Of a DNA stretch of 64,000 nucleotides, positions 8,279 through 16,813 are shown in pieces. The notes under the pieces are model-generated. The model was given only the letters and a program-made list of their open reading frames with translations, was not told the origin of the DNA and made no database searches. Position 1 is the first letter of the stretch. The number at the start of each line of letters is the position of its first letter. A program made the position numbers and the translations under genes. The stretch is from Roseimicrobium sp. ORNL1 (GTDB taxonomy: Bacteria > Verrucomicrobiota > Verrucomicrobiia > Verrucomicrobiales > Verrucomicrobiaceae), in NCBI RefSeq assembly GCF_011044495.1, contig NZ_CP049143.1, positions 5,580,001-5,644,000 of the forward strand, written 5' to 3'.

Positions 8279-9433
8279 CTTCTTCATCTCACCCAGGGTC
8301 CACGCATACTCCGCGCTGAGCTGGTCCACCACATCCCCCGTGCGCAGGCCTTCGGGCAGCACTTCCCAGGTGTAGGTTTCCATTTCCAGATGCTGGCACT
8401 TGGTGGGGTTGGCCTGCAGCCAGTCGAGGGCGCCCAGCAGGTGATCCTTGGTATCGCGGAAGCCACCGCTCGGCTCGGCATGCAACGGGATGTGGAAATG
8501 CACCCGCCATTCGTCTCCCAGATCATGGGGTGACTGTGCCGCCATCTCCAGCGCATTGGGGATGTCGCGGAAGCGCCGCAGGGGTGCCTCACCCTCCTTC
8601 ACCACCACCTGGTGGAAATACACCGGCTCATCATAGCCACGCAGGCGCTCGAGATTTTCCTTTGTGGGTTGCAGGCTCAGGGCCGAGCTGAGGTGCAGCT
8701 TGCTGAGGCGAATGCCGGCACCGGTGATGCGGTCGAGCGCTTCCTTCGCCTCCTCAAACTCCACCGCGAGGTGGCAGCAGTCGTAGTTCAGGCCGACCCG
8801 CTTGAAAAAATTGAGGTCCTTCGGGTAGCGATCGAGGTACAGGCCAAAAAATTTCAAGGTCTCTCCGCTGGTCTCGAAAAGGCCGAGAGGCTCCGGCTCC
8901 AACCCCAGATGCAGGTCGTGACCGGTCTCATCGCACAGGCGCTGGATGTGCTCCGAGCAGGCCTTGAGGTTGTCGAAAATGGCGTTCAGCTCGTCCTCGC
9001 CGATGCCGAATTCCTTGTGGGATCCCGGCAGGGTGCTCACGCTCCCGCTCATGCCTTTGGGCAGCAGTTTGGCGAGCAAATCAAAGAGAAGGCAGGTGTA
9101 ATCCAGCCGCTCCTTGGTGGTCCAGTCCGGCTTGAAGACCTGTTCCTTCACCCGGGTACCGTGGAAGGAACCGTAAGGGAAACCGTTGATGGTGAAGACG
9201 TAGCAATTGTTCGCTTCCAGCCACTCCTGAAACTCCGCCATCATGCAGGGCGCGGAGAGATCCCGGGCCGCCTGCTCGCTCAGGCGCAGGCCGATGCCGT
9301 AGGGCTGACCGGGGGCCACACGCTCACGCACCTTCAGGGTATAGTCGCGCAGGCCGCGCCACGTCTCTTCAAACGTTTCGCCGCGGTGAATGTTCGTGCA
9401 GTAGCCGAGATGAATGCCGTGGGGGAGGTGCAT
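8261..9433 (-). CDS. eboE: Metabolite traffic protein EboE (xylose-isomerase-like TIM barrel)
   Basis: 390 residues, ATG start; the N-terminus MHLPHGIHLGYCTNIHRGETF is what I recognise as EboE. Family members are TIM-barrel proteins of the sugar phosphate isomerase/epimerase (AP endonuclease 2-like) superfamily, encoded in ebo clusters that support transport of a precursor metabolite to the periplasm. Candidate metal-binding positions are the EPEP segment (LGLEPEPLGLFE), the LNYDCCHLAVEFEEA segment, the HFHIPLH motif and HLEMETYTW near the end, all consistent with a barrel metal site. Length fits the family (about 390-400). The usual partners eboA, B, C, D and F are not in this window; they may lie elsewhere or be absent. 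The next gene, divergent by 158 bp, starts the ATP-grasp operon. Confidence 0.85.
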   Translation of the reverse strand: MHLPHGIHLGYCTNIHRGETFEETWRGLRDYTLKVRERVAPGQPYGIGLRLSEQAARDLSAPCMMAEFQEWLEANNCYVFTINGFPYGSFHGTRVKEQVFKPDWTTKERLDYTCLLFDLLAKLLPKGMSGSVSTLPGSHKEFGIGEDELNAIFDNLKACSEHIQRLCDETGHDLHLGLEPEPLGLFETSGETLKFFGLYLDRYPKDLNFFKRVGLNYDCCHLAVEFEEAKEALDRITGAGIRLSKLHLSSALSLQPTKENLERLRGYDEPVYFHQVVVKEGEAPLRRFRDIPNALEMAAQSPHDLGDEWRVHFHIPLHAEPSGGFRDTKDHLLGALDWLQANPTKCQHLEMETYTWEVLPEGLRTGDVVDQLSAEYAWTLGEMKKRGLAA

Positions 9434-9591
9434 CCGGTCAATTTAGCGCGCTTTCGGACCCGCCAAAGAGATTCTCGTCCCGCGATTAAATCCGTGGAGA
9501 AACAAAGGGAGTGCACTACTGCGTACAAACGATTCGTGGCGATTGGCCTTGTTTTTGCTTTCTCCCGCATACACCTAACTCTCACGCTTCC

Positions 9592-11037
9592 ATGCTCTTC
9601 AACGGCTACGCCAACGACGACTTTTTTGACGAGATGTTCGGCGAAGATGGTTCTGTCCGGAACCACTACGCGCACATCATGGACCGGTTCAACCGCCTGG
9701 ACCCGCCCGAGTGGTCCCAGCGGCAAACTGCCACGGACTTGGCCTTCATGCGCGGCGGGGTGACCTTCACGGTCTACTCCGACTCCCAGGGCACGGAGCG
9801 CATCTTCCCCTTCGATCTGGTGCCCCGAGTCATTCCGGCGAATGAGTGGAAGGTCATCGAGAGCGGCCTCATCCAGCGCATCACCGCGCTGAACATGTTC
9901 CTGCATGACCTCTATCATGAGCAGAAGATCCTGCAGGACCGCGTCATCCCCCCGCACTATGTGCTGAATGCCAAGCACTACCGGCGGGAGTTCATGAATG
10001 TGAATGTGCCCAAGGACATTTATGTCCACATCTGCGGCACGGACCTCATTCGCGGACGCGATGGCACCTACCTCGTGCTGGAGGACAACCTGCGCTGCCC
10101 CAGCGGCGCCAGCTACATGCTGGAGAATCGCGCAGCCGTGAAGCGCGCTTTCCCACGGCTCTACCAGGCGGCCAATGTGCGCCGGGTGGACACCTACTCC
10201 GCGGACCTGCTCAAGGCCCTGAACTACGTGGCTCCCAGCAATCTGGGCAATGAACAGCCCAATGTGGTGCTGCTCACTCCCGGGGTGTACAACAGCGCCT
10301 ACTTCGAGCATTCCTTCCTCGCCCGACAGATGGGCATTCCCATCGTGGAAGGGCGTGACCTCGTGGTGCGCGACTCACGCGTGTACATGCGGACAACCGC
10401 GGGCCTCATGCCGGTGGACGTAATCTACCGCCGCATCGATGACGATTTCCTGGACCCATCCGTGTTCCGCGCAGACTCGCTGCTGGGAGTTCCCGGACTG
10501 GTGAATGCCATCCGCGCCGGCAATGTCAGTCTCTCAAACAGCATCGGCACCGGCGTGGCAGATGACAAGGTCATCTACTACTTCGTGCCGAAGATCATCA
10601 AGTACTACCTCGATCAGGATCCCATCCTGCCGAACGTGGAGACCTACCTCGCCAGCGAGCCCCAGGACCGCATGTACATCCTGGAGAACCTGAGCAAGCT
10701 CGTGGTGAAATCCGCCAACGAAGCCGGCGGCTACGGCATGCTCATGGGACCTTGGGCCGCGAAAGAGGAAATCGAAGAGTTCCGCAAACAGATCCTGGCG
10801 AACCCGCGCAACTTCATCGCACAGCCGCCCATCTCGCTCTCGCGACATCCCACGTGGGTGGGAGAGGGCTTTGAGGGGCGCCACGTCGACCTGCGCCCCT
10901 ACATCCTCTATGGCGACAAGATTACGGTGACGCCTGGAGGGCTGACTCGTGTGGCCCTGCGCAAGGGCTCCCTGGTGGTGAACTCCTCCCAGGGCGGCGG
11001 TTCCAAAGATACCTGGGTCTTGCAGGGGGACGCCTGA
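9592..11037 (+). CDS. Circularly permuted ATP-grasp type 2 protein
   Basis: 481 residues starting at ATG 9592 ([16 protein letters not shown]); an in-frame start at 9511 would add a Cys/Pro-rich, non-conserved leader. The family (DUF404/DUF407, CP_ATPgrasp) is predicted to ligate amino acids or peptides in an ATP-dependent way. Recognisable blocks are the [15 protein letters not shown] segment near residue 75, [19 protein letters not shown] near 160, [12 protein letters not shown] near 280, [22 protein letters not shown] near 325 and the C-terminal SLSRHPTW...LRPYILYG. Length is normal. The stop overlaps the start of the alpha-E gene as TGATG, and the transglutaminase gene follows, matching the ATP-grasp/alpha-E/transglutaminase trio predicted from comparative genomics to make or modify a small peptide. 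Substrate unknown. Confidence 0.92.
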   Translation: MLFNGYANDDFFDEMFGEDGSVRNHYAHIMDRFNRLDPPEWSQRQTATDLAFMRGGVTFTVYSDSQGTERIFPFDLVPRVIPANEWKVIESGLIQRITALNMFLHDLYHEQKILQDRVIPPHYVLNAKHYRREFMNVNVPKDIYVHICGTDLIRGRDGTYLVLEDNLRCPSGASYMLENRAAVKRAFPRLYQAANVRRVDTYSADLLKALNYVAPSNLGNEQPNVVLLTPGVYNSAYFEHSFLARQMGIPIVEGRDLVVRDSRVYMRTTAGLMPVDVIYRRIDDDFLDPSVFRADSLLGVPGLVNAIRAGNVSLSNSIGTGVADDKVIYYFVPKIIKYYLDQDPILPNVETYLASEPQDRMYILENLSKLVVKSANEAGGYGMLMGPWAAKEEIEEFRKQILANPRNFIAQPPISLSRHPTWVGEGFEGRHVDLRPYILYGDKITVTPGGLTRVALRKGSLVVNSSQGGGSKDTWVLQGDA

Positions 11038-12242
11038 TGCGCCAGATCTCCCAACACGACGCCGACCCGGCCGCCAGTCTGCGCAAGACTCTGGACCGGG
11101 TGGCACCCCTGCCACACACTCCCAAACCCGCCCCTCCGTCTTCCACTCCTCCGGCTCCCTCCATGCCCCATCCCATTCAACTGAACACGAGCATCCAACG
11201 CGGCTCCCAGGTGATGCTATCCCGCGTGGCCAACTCCCTTTACTGGATGAGCCGGTACATCGAGCGCGCGGAGAACATCGCCCGTCTGCTGGATGTGAAT
11301 CTTCAGCTCATGCTGGATTTCGGCCAACTCGATGACCAGCAGCTCAAGGAGCACTGGCTTCCCATCCTCCGCTCTGCCGGCGACGAAGAGACCTTCTTCA
11401 ACCACTACACCACGGCGGACAGCCAGAACGTGACGGAGTTCATGACCTTCTCCCTGGAGAATCCGAACTCGGTCATGTCTTGCCTCCTGGCAGCCCGCGA
11501 GAATGCGCGCCAGATCCGCGACCAGATCTCCCGTGAAATGTTCGAGGCGCTCAACGAGTGCCACCTCTTCCTGAAGTCCACCAGCGCACGTGCGCTGTGG
11601 GACGGCGGCGCGCATGATTTCTACGAACAGATCAAGAAGTACTCCCACCTCTTCCAGGGGCTGACGAGTTCCACCTTCTCCCGCGATGAGGGGTATGAGT
11701 TCATCCAGTTCGGCAAGTTCGTGGAGCGCGCGGACAAGACGGCACGCATCCTGGATCTGAAGTACCACATCCTCCTGCCGAGTCTCGCCGATGTGGGGGG
11801 CGCCGTGGATACCGCGCAGTGGCAGGCGCTTCTGCGCTCCGTGAGCGCGCTGGAAGCGTATCGCCGCTCTCACATTGTGGACATCGCCCCGTGGAAGGTG
11901 GCGGAGTTCCTCCTCTTCTCGGAAACCTTCCCCCGCTCCGTGCGCTACTGCCTGGAGCAGGTGGATCGCTACCTGCACCTGCTCGCGAACACGGCGATTG
12001 GCGAATACCGCAGCCCGCGGGAGCGCTCTTTTGGAAAGCTGCTCTATGAAATGAAGTTCCGCACCATCGAGGAGGTCATCCGCCAGGGTCTCCATGAGTA
12101 TCTGGAGGAGGTGCGCAAGACGCTCGACAGCATCGACGACTTCATCTACGAAACATTCATGTACCACCCGCCCACGGACATGGAGGCTGAGATCCGCCTG
12201 CACCAGCAGGAGATGCAGCAGCAACAGCAAAGTCAGGGATGA
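11037..12242 (+). CDS. Alpha-E domain protein
   Basis: 401 residues if the ATG at 11037, overlapping the ATP-grasp stop (TGATG), is used. The conserved family sequence only begins at residue 60 (MLSRVANSLYWMSRYIERAEN), so ATG 11214 is a serious alternative giving 342 residues. The first 59 residues are Pro-rich and look non-conserved; the overlap favours the upstream start through coupling. The body is all-helical, with the repeated W/Y...R..AEN.AR.LD pattern of the alpha-E domain, later FVERADKTARILDLKYH, and the C-terminal helix ETFMYHPPTDMEAEI, ending in a Gln-rich tail. The alpha-E protein is assumed to act with the ATP-grasp enzyme as a scaffold or catalytic partner. Its last four bases overlap the transglutaminase start (ATGA). 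Confidence 0.9.
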   Translation: MRQISQHDADPAASLRKTLDRVAPLPHTPKPAPPSSTPPAPSMPHPIQLNTSIQRGSQVMLSRVANSLYWMSRYIERAENIARLLDVNLQLMLDFGQLDDQQLKEHWLPILRSAGDEETFFNHYTTADSQNVTEFMTFSLENPNSVMSCLLAARENARQIRDQISREMFEALNECHLFLKSTSARALWDGGAHDFYEQIKKYSHLFQGLTSSTFSRDEGYEFIQFGKFVERADKTARILDLKYHILLPSLADVGGAVDTAQWQALLRSVSALEAYRRSHIVDIAPWKVAEFLLFSETFPRSVRYCLEQVDRYLHLLANTAIGEYRSPRERSFGKLLYEMKFRTIEEVIRQGLHEYLEEVRKTLDSIDDFIYETFMYHPPTDMEAEIRLHQQEMQQQQQSQG

Positions 12243-13150
12243 GCACCCCTCAGGACGGTGCGCCAGCTTTGCCAGAATGGACCGAGCCTCTCACGCTGGA
12301 GGTGCGTCACCTCACGCGCTTTGCCTATCATGATGCCGTGTGGGACAGCTTCAATGAAGCGCGTCTCCAACCGGTAACGGATACAACGCAGCTCTGCCGC
12401 CGCTTTTTTCTCCACATCGACCCGACTGCGGAAGTACGCGACTACCCGGACTTCTACTCGAACTGCGTGCACTACTTCGATGTGAAGCGCCCGCACGAGC
12501 AACTCAGCGTGGAAGCTGTCTCTCATGTGGAAACCCATGCGGACACCCGTGGCCCCGTACCGGAGAAGAATCCTCCCGGGGGATTGAAGGACTCCTCCAT
12601 CATGGAGAACTACTTCGACTTCCTCCACGATTCGCAGTTCGTCTCCCTGGAGCCGGACATCTGGCGTGAGTCAGTGGACTCCCTGCCCAATGGCGTGTCA
12701 GACCTCTGGGAAGATACGCGGACCGTGGGCCGTCATGTGTTCAGCACCTTCACCTACACCCCTGCCGCCACCACGGTGAACACCCGTCCCACAGAAGTGG
12801 TGAAACTGCGCAAAGGTGTCTGCCAGGACTTCGCGCATGTGATGCTCGGCATTCTGCGCACCCACGGCATCCCTGCCAGGTACGTGAGCGGGTACTTCTA
12901 CAATCCTGATCGGCGACCCGACGAAATCGAAGCGAGCCATGCCTGGGTGGAGGTGTACCTGCCGGGCTACGGATGGAAGGGATTCGACCCCACGCACAAC
13001 CGCGTGCCCGATACCCGGTATGTGAAACTCGCCTCGGGCCGTGACTACGCGGACATCCGCCCGCTCAGCGGCACCTTCCGCGGTCGTGGCACCCGCGAAA
13101 TGAGCGTGGAAGTACACGTGCGACGACTGCCGGAGGCCGAGTGGGAGTAA
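12239..13150 (+). CDS. Transglutaminase-like cysteine protease with bacterial transglutaminase N-terminal domain
   Basis: 303 residues; ATG 12239 overlaps the alpha-E stop. Residues 15-100 form the beta-rich bacterial transglutaminase-like N-terminal domain (LEVRHLTRFAYHDAVWDSFNEARLQP split over the first 45 residues). The core carries the Cys-His-Asp triad: C195 in KGVCQDFAH, H234 in SHAWVEVYLPGYGW and D250 in GFDPTHN. There is no signal peptide, so the enzyme is probably cytoplasmic. With the ATP-grasp and alpha-E genes it completes a three-gene unit in which the transglutaminase fold is thought to act as a peptidase or amide-bond transferase on the ATP-grasp product. The downstream gene is convergent after 34 bp, so the operon ends here. 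Confidence 0.93.
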   Translation: MSTPQDGAPALPEWTEPLTLEVRHLTRFAYHDAVWDSFNEARLQPVTDTTQLCRRFFLHIDPTAEVRDYPDFYSNCVHYFDVKRPHEQLSVEAVSHVETHADTRGPVPEKNPPGGLKDSSIMENYFDFLHDSQFVSLEPDIWRESVDSLPNGVSDLWEDTRTVGRHVFSTFTYTPAATTVNTRPTEVVKLRKGVCQDFAHVMLGILRTHGIPARYVSGYFYNPDRRPDEIEASHAWVEVYLPGYGWKGFDPTHNRVPDTRYVKLASGRDYADIRPLSGTFRGRGTREMSVEVHVRRLPEAEWE

Positions 13151-13184
13151 GCGTGGTTCACCGAAAAACGGGCCACTGCAAACG

Positions 13185-14915
13185 TCACGGCATCTCCAGC
13201 ACCACGCGGAATCCCACATTCGCCTTCGCCGCATTCGCCGGCAGATGCTGACGCGCTGAACTGAGCAGGGTATCCGGCGAGAAGCTCAGCCAGGAGGAGC
13301 CACGCACCACCTTCTCCCCTGACGCGCCAGGCCACTCATCCGAGCACCATTCGGATACATTTCCCGCGAGGTCATAGACATGCAGACTGTTCGGAGAGAA
13401 GCTGCCCACGGGAGCGGTGTAGGTATAAATGTCCTGATATCCTGACATGCGCGCGGTATCGAGGTTCGCACTCATCTTCGGCGGCACCGCTTCGCGGCCC
13501 CAGGGGAAATCCGTCTTGTTGGCGAGGTGGCGCTCCGCCGGAGTGGCACCCGGATCGACCTCCAGCCCGGCAGCGTGGCTCCATTCTGCGTCCGTTGGCA
13601 GACGGTACCGCGCCCCTTCTGGAATAAGCTTGGCGGCCCGGTCCTTGCCGGTCAGCCATTCACAGAACTGGTTCGCCTCCTCCCAACTCACATTCACGAC
13701 GGGATGTATCTCGCTAACCGGGAAATTCGGACGATTACGCCACGGCTTGCTGCCGGCTTCATAATCCTGCACGCGGACTTCATGCTCGCCGATGAACACG
13801 CGCCCTCCCGCTCCCAGCGGTCGCAGTGACATGCCCAGCGTGTTGGTGTAGGGTTGCCCCGCCTGCGCAGGCTTCAGCGAAGCCACATCAGGCAGCGGCA
13901 CTCGTTCGGACTTCGGCGCGGGCATGAGCACGTCAGCACTGCGCCGCTCCATCTTCTCGCGCATCTTCTGCACTTCATCCTCGGTGACCTGCGGCCCATC
14001 CATCAACTCGGAGCGCCGCTGACGCGCGATCTCCGCCTTGGACTTCTCCATCTGCGCCAGGAAGGCCGCCATTCGCGGCCTGTCTTCGAGCACATAACGA
14101 AACCCGATGCTGGGTGAGCGCGTCTCGCCGGGGACCTTGTATTGATAGGCGGAGAGAAGGCTCTCTTTGCGGAAATACATCCAGGAACCACCACGCAAGG
14201 CGCCGGAGGGCTGCAGATTCGTTTCGCCGCCAGGGGGCTGGTCCCACGTCCATTCCCAGACATTCCCCGCCAGGTCCGCCAACCCTTCCGGAGAGGTCCC
14301 AAAACTGCCCACAGGCGCGGTATACGAAAAGCCATCATTCTTGCCGGAGATCTCCAGGGAATTAAAATTGCCGGAGCCTTGCGGCGGCGGCCACTCCATC
14401 CCCCACGGGAAGGCCTCGGTATCGCGCTCGCGCTCCTGCGGCGTGGGTTGCGGCGAGCGCCCGATGGCCAGTCCCACGGCGGCGTCCCATTCCCTTTGGG
14501 TCGGGAGACGGTAGGACTGCATCCTGGTCAGCAATCCGCTGGCCTGCTCGCGCTGGGTGAGCCAGGCGCAGAACATCATGGCATCCCTCAAGCTGACATT
14601 GACCACCGGATGGGTGTCCGTTTGGGGAAAGAAGGGCGTGTTCTTCCAGAGATAGCCCGACTCCTCCACAAACTGTCTGAAATCCGAAACCCGCGTCTCC
14701 CACGCGGCAAGGTACACAGGCGTGCCGGGAATCTCCATCATGGGCATGCCCTGGCTGTTTTTGAGCGCAGGCTTGGCGTCGCTGGAGTTCGGACCGGGAG
14801 TCGGACCAGGAATGAACTTCCCATCCGGCGTAAGCTCCTGCGCATCTGCCGACGTCAGGAATCCGGCAAGCGCCAATAGGAACATGAACCGGCAAACCGG
14901 CAGGCATCGAATCAT
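13185..14915 (-). CDS. Secreted protein with two tandem formylglycine-generating-enzyme (FGE-sulfatase) domains
   Basis: 576 residues, ATG at 14915, with a signal peptide ending near residue 25 (FLTSADAQ). Two copies of the SUMF1/FGE-sulfatase fold lie in tandem: domain 1 about 45-275 (YRLPTQREWDAAVG, DLAGNVWEWTWD, ALRGGSWMYF, GFRYVLE) and domain 2 about 335-576 (YRLPTDAEWSHAAG, DLAGNVSEWCSDEW, VVRGSSWLSF, GFRVVLE). A charged helical linker (MEKSKAEIARQRR) joins them. The fold is shared by true formylglycine-generating enzymes and by many ligand-binding relatives; the paired active-site Cys of true FGE is not evident, so sulfatase activation should not be assumed. Such proteins are frequent in Verrucomicrobiota and Planctomycetota. 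It is convergent with the transglutaminase gene. Confidence 0.9.
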   Translation of the reverse strand: MIRCLPVCRFMFLLALAGFLTSADAQELTPDGKFIPGPTPGPNSSDAKPALKNSQGMPMMEIPGTPVYLAAWETRVSDFRQFVEESGYLWKNTPFFPQTDTHPVVNVSLRDAMMFCAWLTQREQASGLLTRMQSYRLPTQREWDAAVGLAIGRSPQPTPQERERDTEAFPWGMEWPPPQGSGNFNSLEISGKNDGFSYTAPVGSFGTSPEGLADLAGNVWEWTWDQPPGGETNLQPSGALRGGSWMYFRKESLLSAYQYKVPGETRSPSIGFRYVLEDRPRMAAFLAQMEKSKAEIARQRRSELMDGPQVTEDEVQKMREKMERRSADVLMPAPKSERVPLPDVASLKPAQAGQPYTNTLGMSLRPLGAGGRVFIGEHEVRVQDYEAGSKPWRNRPNFPVSEIHPVVNVSWEEANQFCEWLTGKDRAAKLIPEGARYRLPTDAEWSHAAGLEVDPGATPAERHLANKTDFPWGREAVPPKMSANLDTARMSGYQDIYTYTAPVGSFSPNSLHVYDLAGNVSEWCSDEWPGASGEKVVRGSSWLSFSPDTLLSSARQHLPANAAKANVGFRVVLEMP

Positions 14916-15042
14916 AAAGCAGGGGAAAAGTGGCCCTCAGCAGGGCAGTAGCAGGCAAGTGAGCCGGGTACGGAGGAAGAGAAAGTTGGACCACAACACT
15001 GCCCAGACAATCAAAGATTGTTCCTGATCCGGGCAGAATCTC

Positions 15043-15075
15043 AAAAAAAGAGCCGCACCTCTCGAGGTGCGGCTC
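15043..15075 (-). terminator. Rho-independent terminator
   Basis: On the minus strand an 11-bp stem (15050-15060 paired with 15065-15075, core AGCCGCACCT/AGGTGCGGCT) with a four-base loop is followed by seven U (complement of the A run at 15043-15049). It lies 26 bases after the stop of the exported protein encoded at 15101-16609. Confidence 0.9.
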
Positions 15076-15100
15076 CCACAAACCATCCCAAACCAAAAAA

Positions 15101-16609
15101 TTAAGGGCTCGTCGGGGGCGGATTCGGACTCGGAACAATGATGATAGGCGGGCCGTTGCCGTTATTGCCACCGCCGCCCTGATTGTCGTCGTCGTCGTCT
15201 GCCGGAGGAGCCTGGAAGGGGCCGCTGCCACCGGTGCCACCGCCGCGATAGGCGGAGAGACCGAGAGCTGAAAGGGACGCGGGATTCAGCGGAGCATTGG
15301 GATCACCGATCACCGAGCCACTGCCGTTGTCGCCGTCATCTTCATCTCCGTTGGTGCCATTGGTTCCATTGGTGCCGTTCTCACCGGGGGTGCTGGCAGG
15401 CGTAAGGCCAGCAGCGGCAAGAATCGCATTGATGGCATCCTGTTCGGTCGCGTTGGGTCCAAGCTGGCTCTGCACCTGAGCGATGGCCGCCTTGGAAATC
15501 AGCACCAGTTGGGAGCCGCCTGCGCAAGCGATTTTGATGGATTCAAAGCCTTCCGCAGTCGACTGAGGAGCCTGGGTGTAGGTGGGACCGTCCATGAGGC
15601 CCAGTTCCTTGAGTGCATTGGCGTAGGGCACGACCACCGACATGGCCACCGCTTCCCACTCAGGGGAGACACCAGCGACACCACGCTTGTCGAAGTTCGG
15701 CTCGAAACGCAGGGCCACGTAGCGGGCCTTCACAGGCTGCTTCGGGGTGAGCTGCATGAGGCCCTTGCCCACGGAATCTTCGCCAGAGGCGATGATCGGT
15801 GTCGTGTCGAAGATGGAGGGATCCAGCGTCAACTTGCCGCGCCAGTCTTTCTTCTCAGGAAGCTGCTCGAAGGCAAACACATCAAGGCGGGTCGGCACGC
15901 GGGAGTAGGCAGCGCTGAACTTCTTGATGACGCGGGCGGTGCCCAGGTCATACACCACGGTGCGGAAGCGCTCAGTGGTCTTCGGGAACTTGAAGGTCTG
16001 GCGGGCGCCCTCGTTGTCACCCACGTTCGTGGGGGTGGGGTACATGTAGATGGGCTTGGCGCCGGAGCTGGCGGAAGCAAGGTCCACTTCAGTACCCTTT
16101 TCCTTCACCGGCACCGCCTTGTAGTCGGAGACCTTGGAAGGACCGGAAATCGAAAGATTGCGGATGGAAGCGCCATTGGAAGCATTGAAGCTGAGCTTCA
16201 CATACTTCGCCTGGGCACCGGCAAAACGCAGGGAGACGAGGCGCTCGCCAGCGTCGAAACCGGCCTGGGCCAGCGAAACCCACTGGCTGTTGTCCGTGCT
16301 GCTGGAAACGGTCACGCTGCCGCTCACGCCTTCATTGATGAAGGACACGTCCTCCACAACTTCCTGCGCACCCAACGTGATGACCACATGCGAAGCTCCG
16401 GAAGGCACTTTGGCCGCCTCCATCGAACCCTCGTTCAGCAGGGCTGAGGAGTTGCCGATGCTGGCGCTGGACTGGATCTTCGCACCCAGGATGGCTTGGT
16501 TGGCCAAGTTGATGGGGGCATCAGCAGAAGGCAGACGCTGCCATGCCGCGGACGATGTGCCCAGCATGCAGACCATCGCCAGAAGGGTGGGATGAAAAGC
16601 AGATTTCAT
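15101..16609 (-). CDS. Exported protein of unknown function, discoidin-like body with Asn-Gly-Thr and Asp-rich tail
   Basis: 502 residues with a signal peptide (MKSAFHPTLLAMVCMLGTSSA). The first part (about 30-165) has the strand pattern and motifs of a discoidin/F5-8 type C-like domain (LANQAILGAKIQSSASIGNSS, VTVSSSTDNSQWVSLAQAGF, RFAGAQAKYVKLSFNASNG), often a carbohydrate- or surface-binding fold; a second similar beta-rich region lies at 190-340. The end is low complexity: an NGTNGTNGTNG tract, acidic DEDDGDNGSGS, then a Gly/Asn/Pro-rich tail with DDDDD. I know no enzymatic motif here. It is likely an abundant envelope or surface protein: it has its own promoter and a strong terminator. 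Confidence 0.82.
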   Translation of the reverse strand: MKSAFHPTLLAMVCMLGTSSAAWQRLPSADAPINLANQAILGAKIQSSASIGNSSALLNEGSMEAAKVPSGASHVVITLGAQEVVEDVSFINEGVSGSVTVSSSTDNSQWVSLAQAGFDAGERLVSLRFAGAQAKYVKLSFNASNGASIRNLSISGPSKVSDYKAVPVKEKGTEVDLASASSGAKPIYMYPTPTNVGDNEGARQTFKFPKTTERFRTVVYDLGTARVIKKFSAAYSRVPTRLDVFAFEQLPEKKDWRGKLTLDPSIFDTTPIIASGEDSVGKGLMQLTPKQPVKARYVALRFEPNFDKRGVAGVSPEWEAVAMSVVVPYANALKELGLMDGPTYTQAPQSTAEGFESIKIACAGGSQLVLISKAAIAQVQSQLGPNATEQDAINAILAAAGLTPASTPGENGTNGTNGTNGDEDDGDNGSGSVIGDPNAPLNPASLSALGLSAYRGGGTGGSGPFQAPPADDDDDNQGGGGNNGNGPPIIIVPSPNPPPTSP

Positions 16610-16667
16610 GAGATGTGAACGTATGGGGGTAGGGCCGTGTTGAGCGAAAACACGCTTTTATTTCTCA

Positions 16668-16697
16668 AAAATACCCAATGGACCAGTGGATTGTCAA
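16668..16697 (-). promoter_or_regulatory. Probable sigma-70 promoter of the 15101-16609 gene
   Basis: Minus-strand TTGACA (16697-16692), an 18-bp spacer and TATTTT (16673-16668) lie about 60-90 bases upstream of the ATG at 16609. The -35 is perfect; the -10 is fair and the spacer is one base long. A small hairpin (CGTGTT...AACACG, 16636-16654) falls in the predicted leader. Confidence 0.45.
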
Positions 16698-16813
16698 TGC
16701 AAACACTTTCGATATACCGATTCCTGACAAGACCTTCACCGTGTCAGCCTTGACACAGCCGATTATTACAGTTTTCTTGATAAAATCCGGCGCTTCGGGT
16801 ATTTCCTGAATTC

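Noticed and set aside
12698-13234. Minus-strand 178-codon ORF antisense to the transglutaminase gene
   Set aside because: It covers the transglutaminase catalytic core in antisense and shows no recognisable motif of its own.
16741-16756. GTGTCA-GCCT-TGACAC palindrome upstream of the zinc-ribbon gene
   Set aside because: Six-base arms only and no promoter could be matched around it; too weak to call an operator.
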